Below the pieces are notes generated by a model. The model was not told the origin of the DNA, did no database searches, and saw nothing but the letters and a program-made list of their open reading frames with translations. From positions 496,001 through 560,000 of the forward strand of contig JASCOD010000001.1 of the NCBI GenBank assembly GCA_029959615.1: a stretch of 64,000 nt of DNA, written 5' to 3'. The position numbers were made by a program, and so were the translations under genes. Shown piece after piece: positions 17,392 to 26,250 of the stretch (position 1 is the first letter of the stretch; every line of letters starts with the position of its first letter). The DNA comes from Flavobacteriaceae bacterium PS02338 (lineage in GTDB: Bacteria; Bacteroidota; Bacteroidia; Sphingobacteriales; Sphingobacteriaceae).

Positions 17392-18378
17392 ATGAAGATA
17401 CTTTACGCCATACAGGGAACGGGGAACGGACATGTGAGTAGAGCAAGGGAAATAGTACCGCTTTTACAACAACATGGCGAAGTAGATTTACTGATTTCAG
17501 GTACGCAGGTAGATGTAAAATTGACGCAGGAAATTAAGTATAACTTTCATGGTTTCAGCTTTATTTTCGGTAAAAAAGGTGGTGTAGACCACTACAAAAC
17601 ATGGAAAAACATGAATCTTCCGAAATTTCGGAGAGACATGAAAGCGATTCCATTAAAAGATTACAACCTTATTTTAAACGATTTTGAGCCTATATCTGCT
17701 TGGGCATGTCGCCTGCAAGGTATAGAAAGTGTATCATTAAGTCACCAGGCTTCCTTTAAATCAAAAAAAGTTCCTCGCCCTAAAACTGTAGATTGGGGTA
17801 AACTGATATTGAGTAGGTATGCTCCCACTACGCATCACATAGGATTCCATTTCGATAGGTACGACGATTTTATCTATAAACCCGTAATAAGAAGCGAGAT
17901 TAGGCAATTGGCGCCAACTAATCTAGGACATTACACCGTTTATCTACCAGCAATTGATGATAAGGACTTGGTAAATGTGCTTAACCAAATTCCTCAAGTG
18001 CGTTGGGAGGTTTTTTCTAAACACACTCAAATGGCTTATAACGATGGGAATGTTTTTGTAGAACCGGTAAATAACGAAAAGTTTAACCAAAGCATGGCCA
18101 GTTGCGAGGGCGTTTTTACCGGTGGTGGTTTTGAAGGCCCAGCCGAAGCACTACATTTGGGCAAAAAATTATTAGTTGCACCAATGCGTTTCCAATACGA
18201 ACAACAATGTAATGCGTATGCGCTGAAGCAGTTTGGCCTACCGGTAATTTGGGGAAGCAACCATAATTGGGTTCCGATTTTGAAAAATTTTGTAGCTAAT
18301 CCGCAAGAGCATAAATTTGATTTTCCTGACGAGACCGCCTCAATTATTGCACATACGGTAAATACTTTTGCCAGATAA
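17392..18378 (+). CDS. Glycosyltransferase of the MJ1255/GT1-like type
   Basis: This 328-residue protein begins MKILYAIQGTGNGHVSRARE, with the GxGxGH nucleotide-sugar transferase loop seen in the MurG-related and MJ1255-type glycosyltransferases. The C-terminal half has GVFTGGGFEGPAEAL followed by KKLLVAPMRFQYEQQCNA, the donor-binding segment of the GT-B fold. It is likely cytosolic or membrane-associated and transfers a sugar to a lipid or glycan. Neither donor nor acceptor can be read from the sequence. Its LpxH-like neighbour suggests an envelope role. Confidence 0.8.
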   Translation: MKILYAIQGTGNGHVSRAREIVPLLQQHGEVDLLISGTQVDVKLTQEIKYNFHGFSFIFGKKGGVDHYKTWKNMNLPKFRRDMKAIPLKDYNLILNDFEPISAWACRLQGIESVSLSHQASFKSKKVPRPKTVDWGKLILSRYAPTTHHIGFHFDRYDDFIYKPVIRSEIRQLAPTNLGHYTVYLPAIDDKDLVNVLNQIPQVRWEVFSKHTQMAYNDGNVFVEPVNNEKFNQSMASCEGVFTGGGFEGPAEALHLGKKLLVAPMRFQYEQQCNAYALKQFGLPVIWGSNHNWVPILKNFVANPQEHKFDFPDETASIIAHTVNTFAR

Positions 18379-18435
18379 ATTTCTTTACTTTGTAGCTAGT
18401 ATTGAGTTAAAGGATTAAGGCATTAGGCACTCCTT

Positions 18436-18463
18436 ACTTTCAACTTTGTACTTTCAACTCACA
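18436..18463. repeat. Heptad repeat array (ACTTTNN) abutting a start codon
   Basis: Units ACTTTCA, ACTTTGT, ACTTTCA and ACTCACA follow each other with an exact 7-base period and end at the base before the ATG at 18464. Confidence 0.8.
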
Positions 18464-19441
18464 ATGATTAATCAATTTAGAAGTTTACATCCACTTAATT
18501 TAGCGTTGTTATTAGCGTACACGCTTTTTATGCGAATGGCAATTTTTTTCAACCTGCCTTCCGAATTAAACTTCGAGATATTAGAATCCTACACCAAACT
18601 TTTCATTGTAATCCCTAGCGATGCAATCTCTGCCGAAGCTAATGTGTTTTTTGCAATGATAGTGGTATTGGTACAGGCACTCATTTTCAATCGAATTGTA
18701 AATAATCATGCGCTTTTAGTAAAGCCCAACTATTTGCCTGCATTGATGTATATTACTGGAACGAGTTTGTTTCTTCAGTTTTTAGTGCTCAGTCCCGCAT
18801 TGATCTGTAATTTCCTCATCATTATCATCATTGATAAGTTCTTAAAACTGTCAAAAACGGCAAATGCGATGAGTATCATGTTTGATGCCGGAATGATCAT
18901 TGCCATAGGGACGTTAATCTATTTCCCTTTTATTTTACTTCTGTTAATGCTTTGGCTAAGCCTGCTCATGTACCGTCCTTTTAGCTGGCGAGAGTGGATT
19001 TCTGGCTTAATAGGTTTTCTAACAATCTTCATGTTTGTTGCTGTTTTCTACTATTGGAATGATAAAATAGATCGTTTTATTGATATCTGGCAGCCGCTAA
19101 CCAATAAGTTCCCTAGTAAGCTACAAATCAATTATAACGATTATTGGGTACTTATTCCAGTAAGCATGATCATGGTGATGGCAGCTATACAACTCAGAGA
19201 AAATTTCTTCAGAAGCTTCATTAGTACCAGAAGAGCCTTTCAAATGCTATTCTTTATGTTCTTAGTGAGCATCCTGAGCTTTTACACAAAGCGTGGCGTA
19301 ACTGTAGCGCATTTCTTGCTTTGTGTACCTCCTGGAGCAGTCCTGCTAGCCTATTACTTTTCAAATGCAAAAAAGAGATGGTTCTACGAAACACTTTTCG
19401 CTATCTTGGTAATTTGCATCCAGTATTTTTTGTTTGTCTAG
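18464..19441 (+). CDS. DUF6427-family multi-pass membrane protein
   Basis: This 325-residue protein has about eight to nine membrane segments and begins MINQFRSLHPLNLALLLAYT. That opening and the overall layout match DUF6427, a Bacteroidota family of unknown function. I chose ATG 18464. A TTG at 18446 is in frame but lies inside the heptad repeat array, so it is unlikely to be the start. The gene sits between the glycosyltransferase and coaX. Confidence 0.8.
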   Translation: MINQFRSLHPLNLALLLAYTLFMRMAIFFNLPSELNFEILESYTKLFIVIPSDAISAEANVFFAMIVVLVQALIFNRIVNNHALLVKPNYLPALMYITGTSLFLQFLVLSPALICNFLIIIIIDKFLKLSKTANAMSIMFDAGMIIAIGTLIYFPFILLLLMLWLSLLMYRPFSWREWISGLIGFLTIFMFVAVFYYWNDKIDRFIDIWQPLTNKFPSKLQINYNDYWVLIPVSMIMVMAAIQLRENFFRSFISTRRAFQMLFFMFLVSILSFYTKRGVTVAHFLLCVPPGAVLLAYYFSNAKKRWFYETLFAILVICIQYFLFV

Positions 19442-19449
19442 TGTTATAG

Positions 19450-19522
19450 GCACAGATTTATGTTGTAAAGATCTCGTAATTTCTTAAGCCTATTTCAATA
19501 TTTAAATGAATAAAATCTGTGC
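19450..19522. repeat. Intergenic inverted repeat (GCACAGATTT / AAATCTGTGC)
   Basis: The 10-base arms at 19450-19459 and 19513-19522 are perfect inverted copies with 53 bases between them. The right arm continues into ATCTGTGG. The sequence resembles a common repeat reading AAATCTGTG in Bacteroidota, so I treat it as a REP-like element rather than an operator. Confidence 0.45.
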
Positions 19523-19592
19523 ATCTGTGGCTAAATGGTTTTGCTTTAACCTTTTTTAACAAATTGATACCTCGAAACTTGCCAAAGATGGT

Positions 19593-19600
19593 TAGCTTTG
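19593..19600 (+). promoter_or_regulatory. -7 box (TAGCTTTG) upstream of coaX
   Basis: TAGCTTTG matches the TAnnTTTG consensus exactly and lies 65 bases before the coaX ATG at 19666. No TTTG sits at the expected -33 distance. A 22-codon frame (ATG at 19604) would be translated first on this transcript, but it shows no family features. Confidence 0.5.
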
Positions 19601-19665
19601 TGGCATGAAATTGGAAATGATGTTCCTTCCTATTCGTAATTTGTTATTAGGTAAAGTAAATATTG

Positions 19666-20403
19666 ATGCATAACCTTGTTGTAGATATTGGCAATACCTA
19701 TAGTAAACTGGCAGTCTTTGAAGAAAAAGAACTCATTTATTTCGAGCAGCTTGAGCAAATTGAAGAGAGCAATCTCTTAAAGCTAATTACAGAGTATCAG
19801 ATAGAAAATTCTACCGTTTCTAGCGTAAATAACCAGATAGAAAATCTGGAAGTGTTATTAAAAAGGCATACTCATTATATCCGTTTCAGCACCCATATTA
19901 CTGGAGGGATAAAGAACCATTACGAAAGCCCTAAAACTTTGGGACTAGATAGATGGGCCAAAGTAATTGCAGCGCATTTTTTATATAAGGGCACTAATAG
20001 TTTGATGATCGATGCAGGAACTTGCATAACTTATGATGTTTTAACGGCCAATGCCGAATACTTCGGAGGCAGTATAAGTTTAGGTTTGAATATGCGTTTT
20101 AAAGCTTTAAACCATTATACTGGTCGTCTACCTTTAATAGCTTGGGATAAAGAACAAGAGCTGATAGCAGAAGGTAGTAATACAGAAAACGCGATAAAAA
20201 GAGGAGTATTACAAGGTGCAATTAATGAAATAGAAGGATTTATTGCCTTAGAAAATAAAAGAAATAAAAATTTAAAGGTGATTTTGACAGGGGGCGACTC
20301 GCTTTTTTTGAACAAGCAATTAAAAAATAGCATATTTGCCGCCCAGATTACTCACGAACCATATTTGGTTTTAAAAGGCTTGAATGAAGTTATTACAATA
20401 TAA
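19666..20403 (+). CDS. coaX: Type III pantothenate kinase
   Basis: This 245-residue protein begins MHNLVVDIGNTYSKLAVFEE, where DIGNTYSK is the phosphate-binding loop of the ASKHA-fold kinase. DAGTCITYD in the middle and GRLPLIAWDKE near residue 160 are also typical of CoaX. It phosphorylates pantothenate in the first step of coenzyme A synthesis and, unlike CoaA, is not feedback-inhibited by CoA. I chose ATG at 19666; a TTG one codon upstream is equally in frame. The downstream outer-membrane protein gene starts two bases after its stop. Confidence 0.93.
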   Translation: MHNLVVDIGNTYSKLAVFEEKELIYFEQLEQIEESNLLKLITEYQIENSTVSSVNNQIENLEVLLKRHTHYIRFSTHITGGIKNHYESPKTLGLDRWAKVIAAHFLYKGTNSLMIDAGTCITYDVLTANAEYFGGSISLGLNMRFKALNHYTGRLPLIAWDKEQELIAEGSNTENAIKRGVLQGAINEIEGFIALENKRNKNLKVILTGGDSLFLNKQLKNSIFAAQITHEPYLVLKGLNEVITI

Positions 20404-20404
20404 A

Positions 20405-21712
20405 ATGAACAATAAAATTAAGTATGCATGTGTTGCTTTTTTGCTAATGGTTTCTTTTGGAACATACGCACAAACAACGGTGCAATCTCCATATTCTAAG
20501 TTTGGATTAGGTAACCTTAGAGGTTCAGTGTTGCCTCATCAAAGAGCAATGGGAGGTATTTCTACGGGCGTGTTTAGATCCAGTTACATCAGTAACATTA
20601 ACATGCAAAATCCAGCATCTTACGCAGGTATCAACTTAACTACTTTAGATATTGGCGTATCGGGTAGTTTAACCAGCCTAAGAACAAGCAATCTAAGCGA
20701 AAGCAGTTTTAACTCTTCATTAAGTCACGTAGCAATGGCTTTTCCGGTAACAACTAAATCGGCAGTTAGCATTGGTATTTTGCCTTATTCAGATTTAGGC
20801 TACGATTTTAAAAACACAACTACTATCGGAAATTCGACTGACAACACCAAGACCGTAGATTATATCTATAATGGAGAAGGTGGTTTGTCAAAAGCATATT
20901 TAGGTTACGGTATACAATTGGGAGATCATTTTAGGATTGGCGCAAATGCAGAATACCTTTTCGGAAACTTGATACAAAGCCGCTCTACCGAAATTACAGA
21001 CGATGCAGGTGCTGTCAATTCAAGAAATCAGATTAAAAACAGTGTGTATGGGTTTAACTATAGTTACGGCATACAATACGACTTCAGGTTAGGAAGTAAA
21101 ACATCGTTAGTATTAGGCTATTCAGGCTCTTCTTCTTCAAAATTAAAATCTGAAAGAAGCCAATACACTACTATTTATTATAAAGATTCGCAAGGCAACG
21201 AGCTAGCTGCCGCTGATACATTAGATTTTTCTGAAAATCCGAAAGCAAGCTTGAAGCTACCTTTAATTCATAACTTCGGTTTCTCTTTACAAAAAGAAAA
21301 CAAATGGTTAATTGGAGCTGATTACCGTACTGGCAAATGGTCTAAAATGGCTATTGATAATGTAAATCAAAATCTTCAAGACACCTATGGTTTCTCTGTG
21401 GGTGGTCAGTTTACACCAGACATTACCGCTATTAACGGTTATTTCAAAAGGGTAGATTATCGTTTAGGGTTTACCTATGATAAAACCTATATCCAAATGA
21501 ACAACCAAGATGTAAAGCAAACCGCAATTACCGTTGGCTTGGGCTTGCCACTATCTTCTTATGCTAGATCTTCATTCTATAAAATGAATTTATCAGCCGA
21601 AATTGGTAGAAGAGGTAAGGTAACCAACGGCTTGATCCAAGAGCGTTATGTTAACTTCCATTTAGGATTTATGTTAAATGATAAATGGTTCCAAAGATTT
21701 AGGTTCGATTAA
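20405..21712 (+). CDS. Outer-membrane beta-barrel protein
   Basis: This 435-residue protein begins with a clean signal peptide, MNNKIKYACVAFLLMVSFGT ending YAQ. The body has many alternating polar/aromatic segments (QSPYSKFGLGNLRG, GYGIQLGDHFRIGAN) typical of an outer-membrane barrel. I would not put a function on it. It has no plug or FadL hatch motif that I can see. I chose ATG 20405, because the ATG at 20384 lies inside coaX and would precede the signal peptide. It lies directly after coaX and before lptC, an arrangement I recall in Bacteroidota, which suggests an envelope role. Confidence 0.75.
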   Translation: MNNKIKYACVAFLLMVSFGTYAQTTVQSPYSKFGLGNLRGSVLPHQRAMGGISTGVFRSSYISNINMQNPASYAGINLTTLDIGVSGSLTSLRTSNLSESSFNSSLSHVAMAFPVTTKSAVSIGILPYSDLGYDFKNTTTIGNSTDNTKTVDYIYNGEGGLSKAYLGYGIQLGDHFRIGANAEYLFGNLIQSRSTEITDDAGAVNSRNQIKNSVYGFNYSYGIQYDFRLGSKTSLVLGYSGSSSSKLKSERSQYTTIYYKDSQGNELAAADTLDFSENPKASLKLPLIHNFGFSLQKENKWLIGADYRTGKWSKMAIDNVNQNLQDTYGFSVGGQFTPDITAINGYFKRVDYRLGFTYDKTYIQMNNQDVKQTAITVGLGLPLSSYARSSFYKMNLSAEIGRRGKVTNGLIQERYVNFHLGFMLNDKWFQRFRFD

Positions 21713-21761
21713 TTTCGAGTGTTCAGGAATTAGGTAATAGCACTTTTGTATTTGTAAATCG

Positions 21762-22394
21762 ATGGTTAAAGTTAAATGGTTAATGATCTATAATCGATGG
21801 TCAGCGTCCAATAATTATTGGACTTCGAAGATTGTATCTCGTACTTTTTACTTTTTACTTTTCACTTTCCACTTTATCCTTTCTTCCTGCGAAGGCGATG
21901 ATTTGAAGAAAGTATCTTCTATAACCGCCAACAAAATTACTTTAAGTAAAGACCGAACTTTTGGCGCAGAAGTAATTTATAGTGACTCGGCTAAAGTAAA
22001 AGCAAAGGGTTACGCTACTATTTTAGACAAGGTTACACCTTCTACGGGCGCCACATACATGGAAATGCCTAAAGGAGTAAAAATCTATTTTTTAGATGAT
22101 TTTCTTCGTTCCAAAGGAAGTATTACTTCAGATTACGCCATTAATAAAGAAGCTGAAAGAATCACCATTTTTAGGAAAAACGTAGTAGTAGTAACTGACA
22201 ACATGACTTTTACTACCGAAGAGCTAACGTGGGATGAAAATAAACGAATGTATTTTTCTCCTGCCGGTACTGTAACTACAAAAGATGGAAACATCCTTAA
22301 CGGAACCAGTTTTTCTGCTCCTCAAGATTTCAGTACGTACAGTATTACAATGCCTTCTGGCCAAGCAAATGTAGAAGACGGAAAACTACCTTAA
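21762..22394 (+). CDS. lptC: LptC-like lipoprotein of the LPS export bridge
   Basis: This protein of about 210 residues ends with an LptC-type beta domain (NKITLSKDRTFGAEVIYSD, then KGVKIYFLDDFL), the periplasmic bridge component of Lpt LPS transport. A lipobox LSSC sits near residue 43. The membrane-spanning signal is coded by a heptad array at 21843-21877, giving RTFYFLLFTFHFILSSC. The start is uncertain: ATG 21762 or ATG 21783 (MIYNRW), because the first 30 codons look like converted intergenic DNA. LptA, LptB, LptF and LptG are not in the window. Confidence 0.75.
   Translation: MVKVKWLMIYNRWSASNNYWTSKIVSRTFYFLLFTFHFILSSCEGDDLKKVSSITANKITLSKDRTFGAEVIYSDSAKVKAKGYATILDKVTPSTGATYMEMPKGVKIYFLDDFLRSKGSITSDYAINKEAERITIFRKNVVVVTDNMTFTTEELTWDENKRMYFSPAGTVTTKDGNILNGTSFSAPQDFSTYSITMPSGQANVEDGKLP
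21843..21877. repeat. Heptad repeat array (ACTTTNN) inside the lptC signal-peptide region
   Basis: Five consecutive units, ACTTTTT, ACTTTTT, ACTTTTC, ACTTTCC and ACTTTAT, keep a strict 7-base period. They are read by the lptC frame as Phe/Leu/Tyr/Thr-rich hydrophobic residues. Confidence 0.85.
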
Positions 22395-22534
22395 TTTGAG
22401 GTATATTTTATGCTTCTATCTCCCTAGTTTTCAAGTCAAAAAACAATTGAAATTTAATATTTTCTAATTTGTTTCAAATTTGTATCTTGCGCCCTCTTAA
22501 AATTAAGTTAAAATTAAAGATTTAAAAGAATAAT

Positions 22535-24634
22535 ATGGGTTTAATGACTTTCATGCGTACCAAAATGGGATATTTTTTGGTTGGTGGTATCGCAGTAGTA
22601 TTGGCGTTATTTGTTTTAGAACCGCTATTGCAACAAGGTACAGCAATATTTGGTGCGGCATCTAGAACTGTTGTAGGTAGCATAGACGGTGAAGATGTAA
22701 AATATGAAGCATTTAATGCTAAAGTTGAGCAAACTTCTGCCCAGTTTAAGCAACAGTATGGCGGTATAATGAACCCGCAAATGCAAGCAATGGCAGTAGA
22801 TCAAGCTTGGCAATCAGAAATTGCTAACGTTGTCTTAGGCAAAGAATTCGAACGCGTAGGCTTAACTATTTCTGCCGATGAGCTTTTTGACCTTATTCAA
22901 GGTAAGACTCCTAGCCCATTGATTACCCAATATTTTGGTAATCCACAAACAGGCGAGTTCGATAGAACAGCAGTAATGACCTCTTTAAAATCTAGAGAGA
23001 AAAACCCTGAACTAGCTAAGCAATGGTTATTGTTAGAAAGCGAAATCGAAAAACAAGCTTTACAACAAAAATATACGAAACTAATTGGCAACTCTGTTTA
23101 TGTATCTACTTTAGAGGCTAACGATGAATATGCTAACCGTAACAAACTGGTAAACTTTAAATATGTTAGTTTAGATTACAGTTCTATTCTTGATGCGAAT
23201 GTTAAATTAACCGACGCAGACTACAAAGAGTACTATGACGAAAACAAGAAGCGTTTCGAAAATGCTCAAGAAACAAGAGATTTTCAATATGTATCTTTTA
23301 GCATTTTGCCAACGGCTGCAGATAGCGCAATCGTAAAAGCTCAAGTAGAGAAATTAGCAGCAGATTTCAAAACCACTCCAAACGATTCTTTATTCTCTGC
23401 GAATAATTCAGATGTTAAAATCCCTTACAGTTATATTACTAAAGGAAAATTAGATCCAGCCGTTGACTCGGTAATCTTCAACTACCCAGTTGGAAGTTTT
23501 TACGGACCGAAATTTTCTGGCAATTCTTATAAGTTGGTTAAAGTTGTTGATAGTCGTTTCTCTCCAGATTCGGTAAAAGCTAGCCACATCTTAATCAATC
23601 CAGCTCAAGTAGGTGGCGAAGATAAAGCACTTAAGTTAGCTGATTCACTAAAACAATTGGCACAAGGCGGAAGCAGCTTTGCTGAACTAGCTGCAAAATA
23701 CAGTGTTGATGGTTCTAAGGATAAAGGTGGTGACCTAGGTACTTTTGCTCGCGGAGCAATGGTAGCAGAGTTTGAGAACGCTGCGTTCAATGGCCGCCCT
23801 GGTGATTTAAAAGTTGTAAAATCACAATTTGGTGTTCACGTAATCAAAATCGAAAAACAAGTAGGTTCTTCTAAAGTGGTTAAGTTAGCTTACATCGAGA
23901 AAAACTTAGCGCCTAGTCAAAAAACCAGAGATATCGCTTACAAAAAAGCAACAGCTTTCTTAAATGAAGTAAAATCTGACAACTTTAGTGCATTGGCCCA
24001 AAAGCAAGGATATACTGTTGGTTTAGCCGATAGAATTGCGCCTACACAAGGTTATGCGCCAGGCTTAGACAATCCACGCCAGTTAATTAGAGATGCTTAC
24101 GAAGCTGATAAAGGCGATGTGTTGTCTCAAGTTTACACCATGGATAACGCTTATGTAGTTGCTCAAGTAACCGGCATAAAGCCAAAAGGTCAACTTTCAT
24201 TAGAAGATGTTAAAAAACAAATTGAGCCTCAAGTATTAAATGCTAAAAAAGCAAAACTGTTAACCGAGAAATTTGATAAAGCTTTGGCTGGAACTTCAAG
24301 TATCGATGCTGTAGCACAGAAATTGGGTAAAACAGCAACACCAGTTCAAAACTTAGTATTCGCTAATCCAATTATTCCTGGATTATCACAAGAAAATAAA
24401 GTTGTTGGAACTGTATTTGGTTCTCAAGTAGGCAAACTATCAAAGGCAATTACTGGAGAAAGAGGCGTATACGCTTTCGTTGTGGAAGGTTTTACAAATC
24501 CAGCCCCAATGGCTAATACATTTAAGCAAAAAGAAAGCATGTTGATGAACATTAGTCAACGTTCTTTAGGTAGTGCTTTCCAAGCATTACAGGAAAAAGC
24601 TGACATAAAAGACAATAGGGTGAAATTCTATTAA
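22535..24634 (+). CDS. PpiD/SurA-like peptidyl-prolyl isomerase, membrane anchored
   Basis: This 699-residue protein has one N-terminal membrane helix (about residues 10-34, TKMGYFLVGGIAVVLALFVL) and then a SurA_N-type chaperone region. It has a parvulin-type rotamase domain around residues 345-455 (VKASHILINP, DLGTFARGAMVAEFE, HVIKIEKQ). This is the architecture of PpiD, which helps outer-membrane and secreted proteins fold in the periplasm. It follows lptC in the same direction. A strong terminator follows its stop. Confidence 0.88.
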   Translation: MGLMTFMRTKMGYFLVGGIAVVLALFVLEPLLQQGTAIFGAASRTVVGSIDGEDVKYEAFNAKVEQTSAQFKQQYGGIMNPQMQAMAVDQAWQSEIANVVLGKEFERVGLTISADELFDLIQGKTPSPLITQYFGNPQTGEFDRTAVMTSLKSREKNPELAKQWLLLESEIEKQALQQKYTKLIGNSVYVSTLEANDEYANRNKLVNFKYVSLDYSSILDANVKLTDADYKEYYDENKKRFENAQETRDFQYVSFSILPTAADSAIVKAQVEKLAADFKTTPNDSLFSANNSDVKIPYSYITKGKLDPAVDSVIFNYPVGSFYGPKFSGNSYKLVKVVDSRFSPDSVKASHILINPAQVGGEDKALKLADSLKQLAQGGSSFAELAAKYSVDGSKDKGGDLGTFARGAMVAEFENAAFNGRPGDLKVVKSQFGVHVIKIEKQVGSSKVVKLAYIEKNLAPSQKTRDIAYKKATAFLNEVKSDNFSALAQKQGYTVGLADRIAPTQGYAPGLDNPRQLIRDAYEADKGDVLSQVYTMDNAYVVAQVTGIKPKGQLSLEDVKKQIEPQVLNAKKAKLLTEKFDKALAGTSSIDAVAQKLGKTATPVQNLVFANPIIPGLSQENKVVGTVFGSQVGKLSKAITGERGVYAFVVEGFTNPAPMANTFKQKESMLMNISQRSLGSAFQALQEKADIKDNRVKFY

Positions 24635-24654
24635 TCTTAATTACTTAATTTTGT

Positions 24655-24687
24655 AACCGTTCCGATGTAAAATCGGAACGGTTTTTT
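24655..24687 (+). terminator. Rho-independent terminator after the PpiD-like gene
   Basis: A perfect 12-bp stem (AACCGTTCCGAT pairing with ATCGGAACGGTT) around a five-base loop spans 24655-24683, followed directly by T residues. Confidence 0.9.
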
Positions 24688-24726
24688 ATTTTAAGGAAAT
24701 TGATTTTGAGATCTCTAAATCCTTGA

Positions 24727-24754
24727 ACTTTTGACTTTAAACCTTTGACTTTGA
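24727..24754. repeat. Heptad repeat array (ACTTTNN) before the DUF2480 gene
   Basis: Units ACTTTTG, ACTTTAA, ACCTTTG and ACTTTGA run with a 7-base period and end four bases before the ATG at 24759. Confidence 0.8.
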
Positions 24755-24758
24755 GAAA

Positions 24759-25274
24759 ATGGATATTCAAGAAAACATCGTTAATAAAGTAGCCGCTAGC
24801 GGATTGATTACCTTTAATTTAGAAGATTATTTAGAAAAGGGAGAACGTGTGTTGTATGATATAAAAGACAATCTATTTCATGGATTGATGTTAAAAGAAA
24901 AGGATTTTAGGGACTTTGTAAAGGAGCACGATTGGCAGCAATATGAAGGGAAGAATGTAGCAATTACATGTACTGCCGACGCTATTGTACCCACTTGGGC
25001 ATATATGTTGTTGGCTAACCGAATGAAACCTTTCGCCAATGAAGTAGTTTTTGGAACGCTAGAAACACTTGATATGATATTATTTTCGAAATCGCTCGCC
25101 AACGTTAATTTGAATGATTTCGCAAACCAAAGAGTTGTAGTGAAAGGTTGTGCAAATCCACAAATTCCAGTTTCGGCCTATGTAGAAATTACGGCATTGC
25201 TAACGCCAGTGGTTAAAAGTATCATGTATGGAGAACCTTGTTCTACCGTGCCTATCTACAAGCGTAAGGACTAG
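24759..25274 (+). CDS. DUF2480-family protein
   Basis: This 171-residue soluble protein begins MDIQENIVNKVAASGLITFN and has conserved-looking segments such as TCTADAIVPTWAYMLLANR and VKGCANPQIPVSAYVEIT. I match it to DUF2480, a Bacteroidota family of unknown function. There is no signal peptide or membrane segment. It starts four bases after a heptad array and stands alone between the PpiD-like and DUF3108 genes. Confidence 0.8.
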   Translation: MDIQENIVNKVAASGLITFNLEDYLEKGERVLYDIKDNLFHGLMLKEKDFRDFVKEHDWQQYEGKNVAITCTADAIVPTWAYMLLANRMKPFANEVVFGTLETLDMILFSKSLANVNLNDFANQRVVVKGCANPQIPVSAYVEITALLTPVVKSIMYGEPCSTVPIYKRKD

Positions 25275-25389
25275 AAATTACTTTTTTGAAGCATATAGAA
25301 TTAATGTGTAATTTTCGGTTTTAACAAATGTTAACATTCATTTAGCAAGAGGCCTTAAAAATTGGATTACTTTTTGTTTTAGTTAAAGC

Positions 25390-26163
25390 ATGAGAGAATT
25401 AGCGTTAATACTTACCTTAATTACGTTGTGCAAGTTCGGGCTTGCACAAGAACTGCCTTTGAAGAAAGAAGCGGCTTTTAAAGAAGGTGAAGAGCTTACG
25501 TATAAATTGAAATACGGGTTTATCACTGCCGCAGAGGCAACTATAAAAGTCGAAGCTTCCGATATGAAATTTGATGGGAAACCTACTTACAAATTGGTTG
25601 TTGATGCCCGCACTTCTGGTACTTTTGACGTTTTTTATAAGATCAGAGACCATTATGACTCATACATCGATAAAACCGAATTGACCCCCTATTTTTATCA
25701 AGAGGATGTTAAGGAAGCGAGCTACCGCAGGCAAGACAAGGCAAGGTTTTATCAAGATGGGAAGAAAGTAGTTGCCAATACAGGTACCTTTAGCACGCCA
25801 ACTACACAAACATTCGACCTAGTTTCTGCCTATTATTTTGCACGAAGTTTAGACATTTCAAAATTGAAGCTTAACGATACTTTTAAACTAAACTATTTTC
25901 TTGGAGATGAAATCTCGTCTTTAGAAGTACAATACGTTGGTAAAGAAGTGATCAAAACTAAACTTGGAAAAATCAATTGTCTTAAATTTAGTCCGTCTAT
26001 CAAACCTGGACGTATTTTTAGAAAGGATAGTAAATTGTACCTTTGGATTACCGACGACGGTAATCGCGTACCAGTGAAGGCGCAGGTGGAAATATTAGTG
26101 GGCTCGGTAACCTTAGAAATAAAATCTGCCGACGGTTTAAAATATCCCATTGGAAAAGGTTAA
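25390..26163 (+). CDS. DUF3108-family exported protein
   Basis: This 257-residue protein has a signal peptide (MRELALILTLITLCKFGLAQ) and a body with FKEGEELTYKLKYGFITAAE and KLYLWITDDGNRVPVKAQVE, the pattern of DUF3108. Members are periplasmic beta-rich proteins of unknown function, often lipid-related in fold. It lies between the DUF2480 and DUF3109 genes, in the same direction. Its promoter is not evident. Confidence 0.8.
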   Translation: MRELALILTLITLCKFGLAQELPLKKEAAFKEGEELTYKLKYGFITAAEATIKVEASDMKFDGKPTYKLVVDARTSGTFDVFYKIRDHYDSYIDKTELTPYFYQEDVKEASYRRQDKARFYQDGKKVVANTGTFSTPTTQTFDLVSAYYFARSLDISKLKLNDTFKLNYFLGDEISSLEVQYVGKEVIKTKLGKINCLKFSPSIKPGRIFRKDSKLYLWITDDGNRVPVKAQVEILVGSVTLEIKSADGLKYPIGKG

Positions 26164-26250
26164 TTGTTTTAATTGGTTAACTGTAGATCAGCTGCACGTA
26201 TGGCCTTTTGCGATTAACCGATTATACAGTATAAAAGATTAACCAAAAAA

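Noticed and set aside
19604..19672. 22-codon frame before coaX (ATG at 19604)
   Set aside because: It has no recognisable features and overlaps coaX by a few bases; I mention it only with the promoter.
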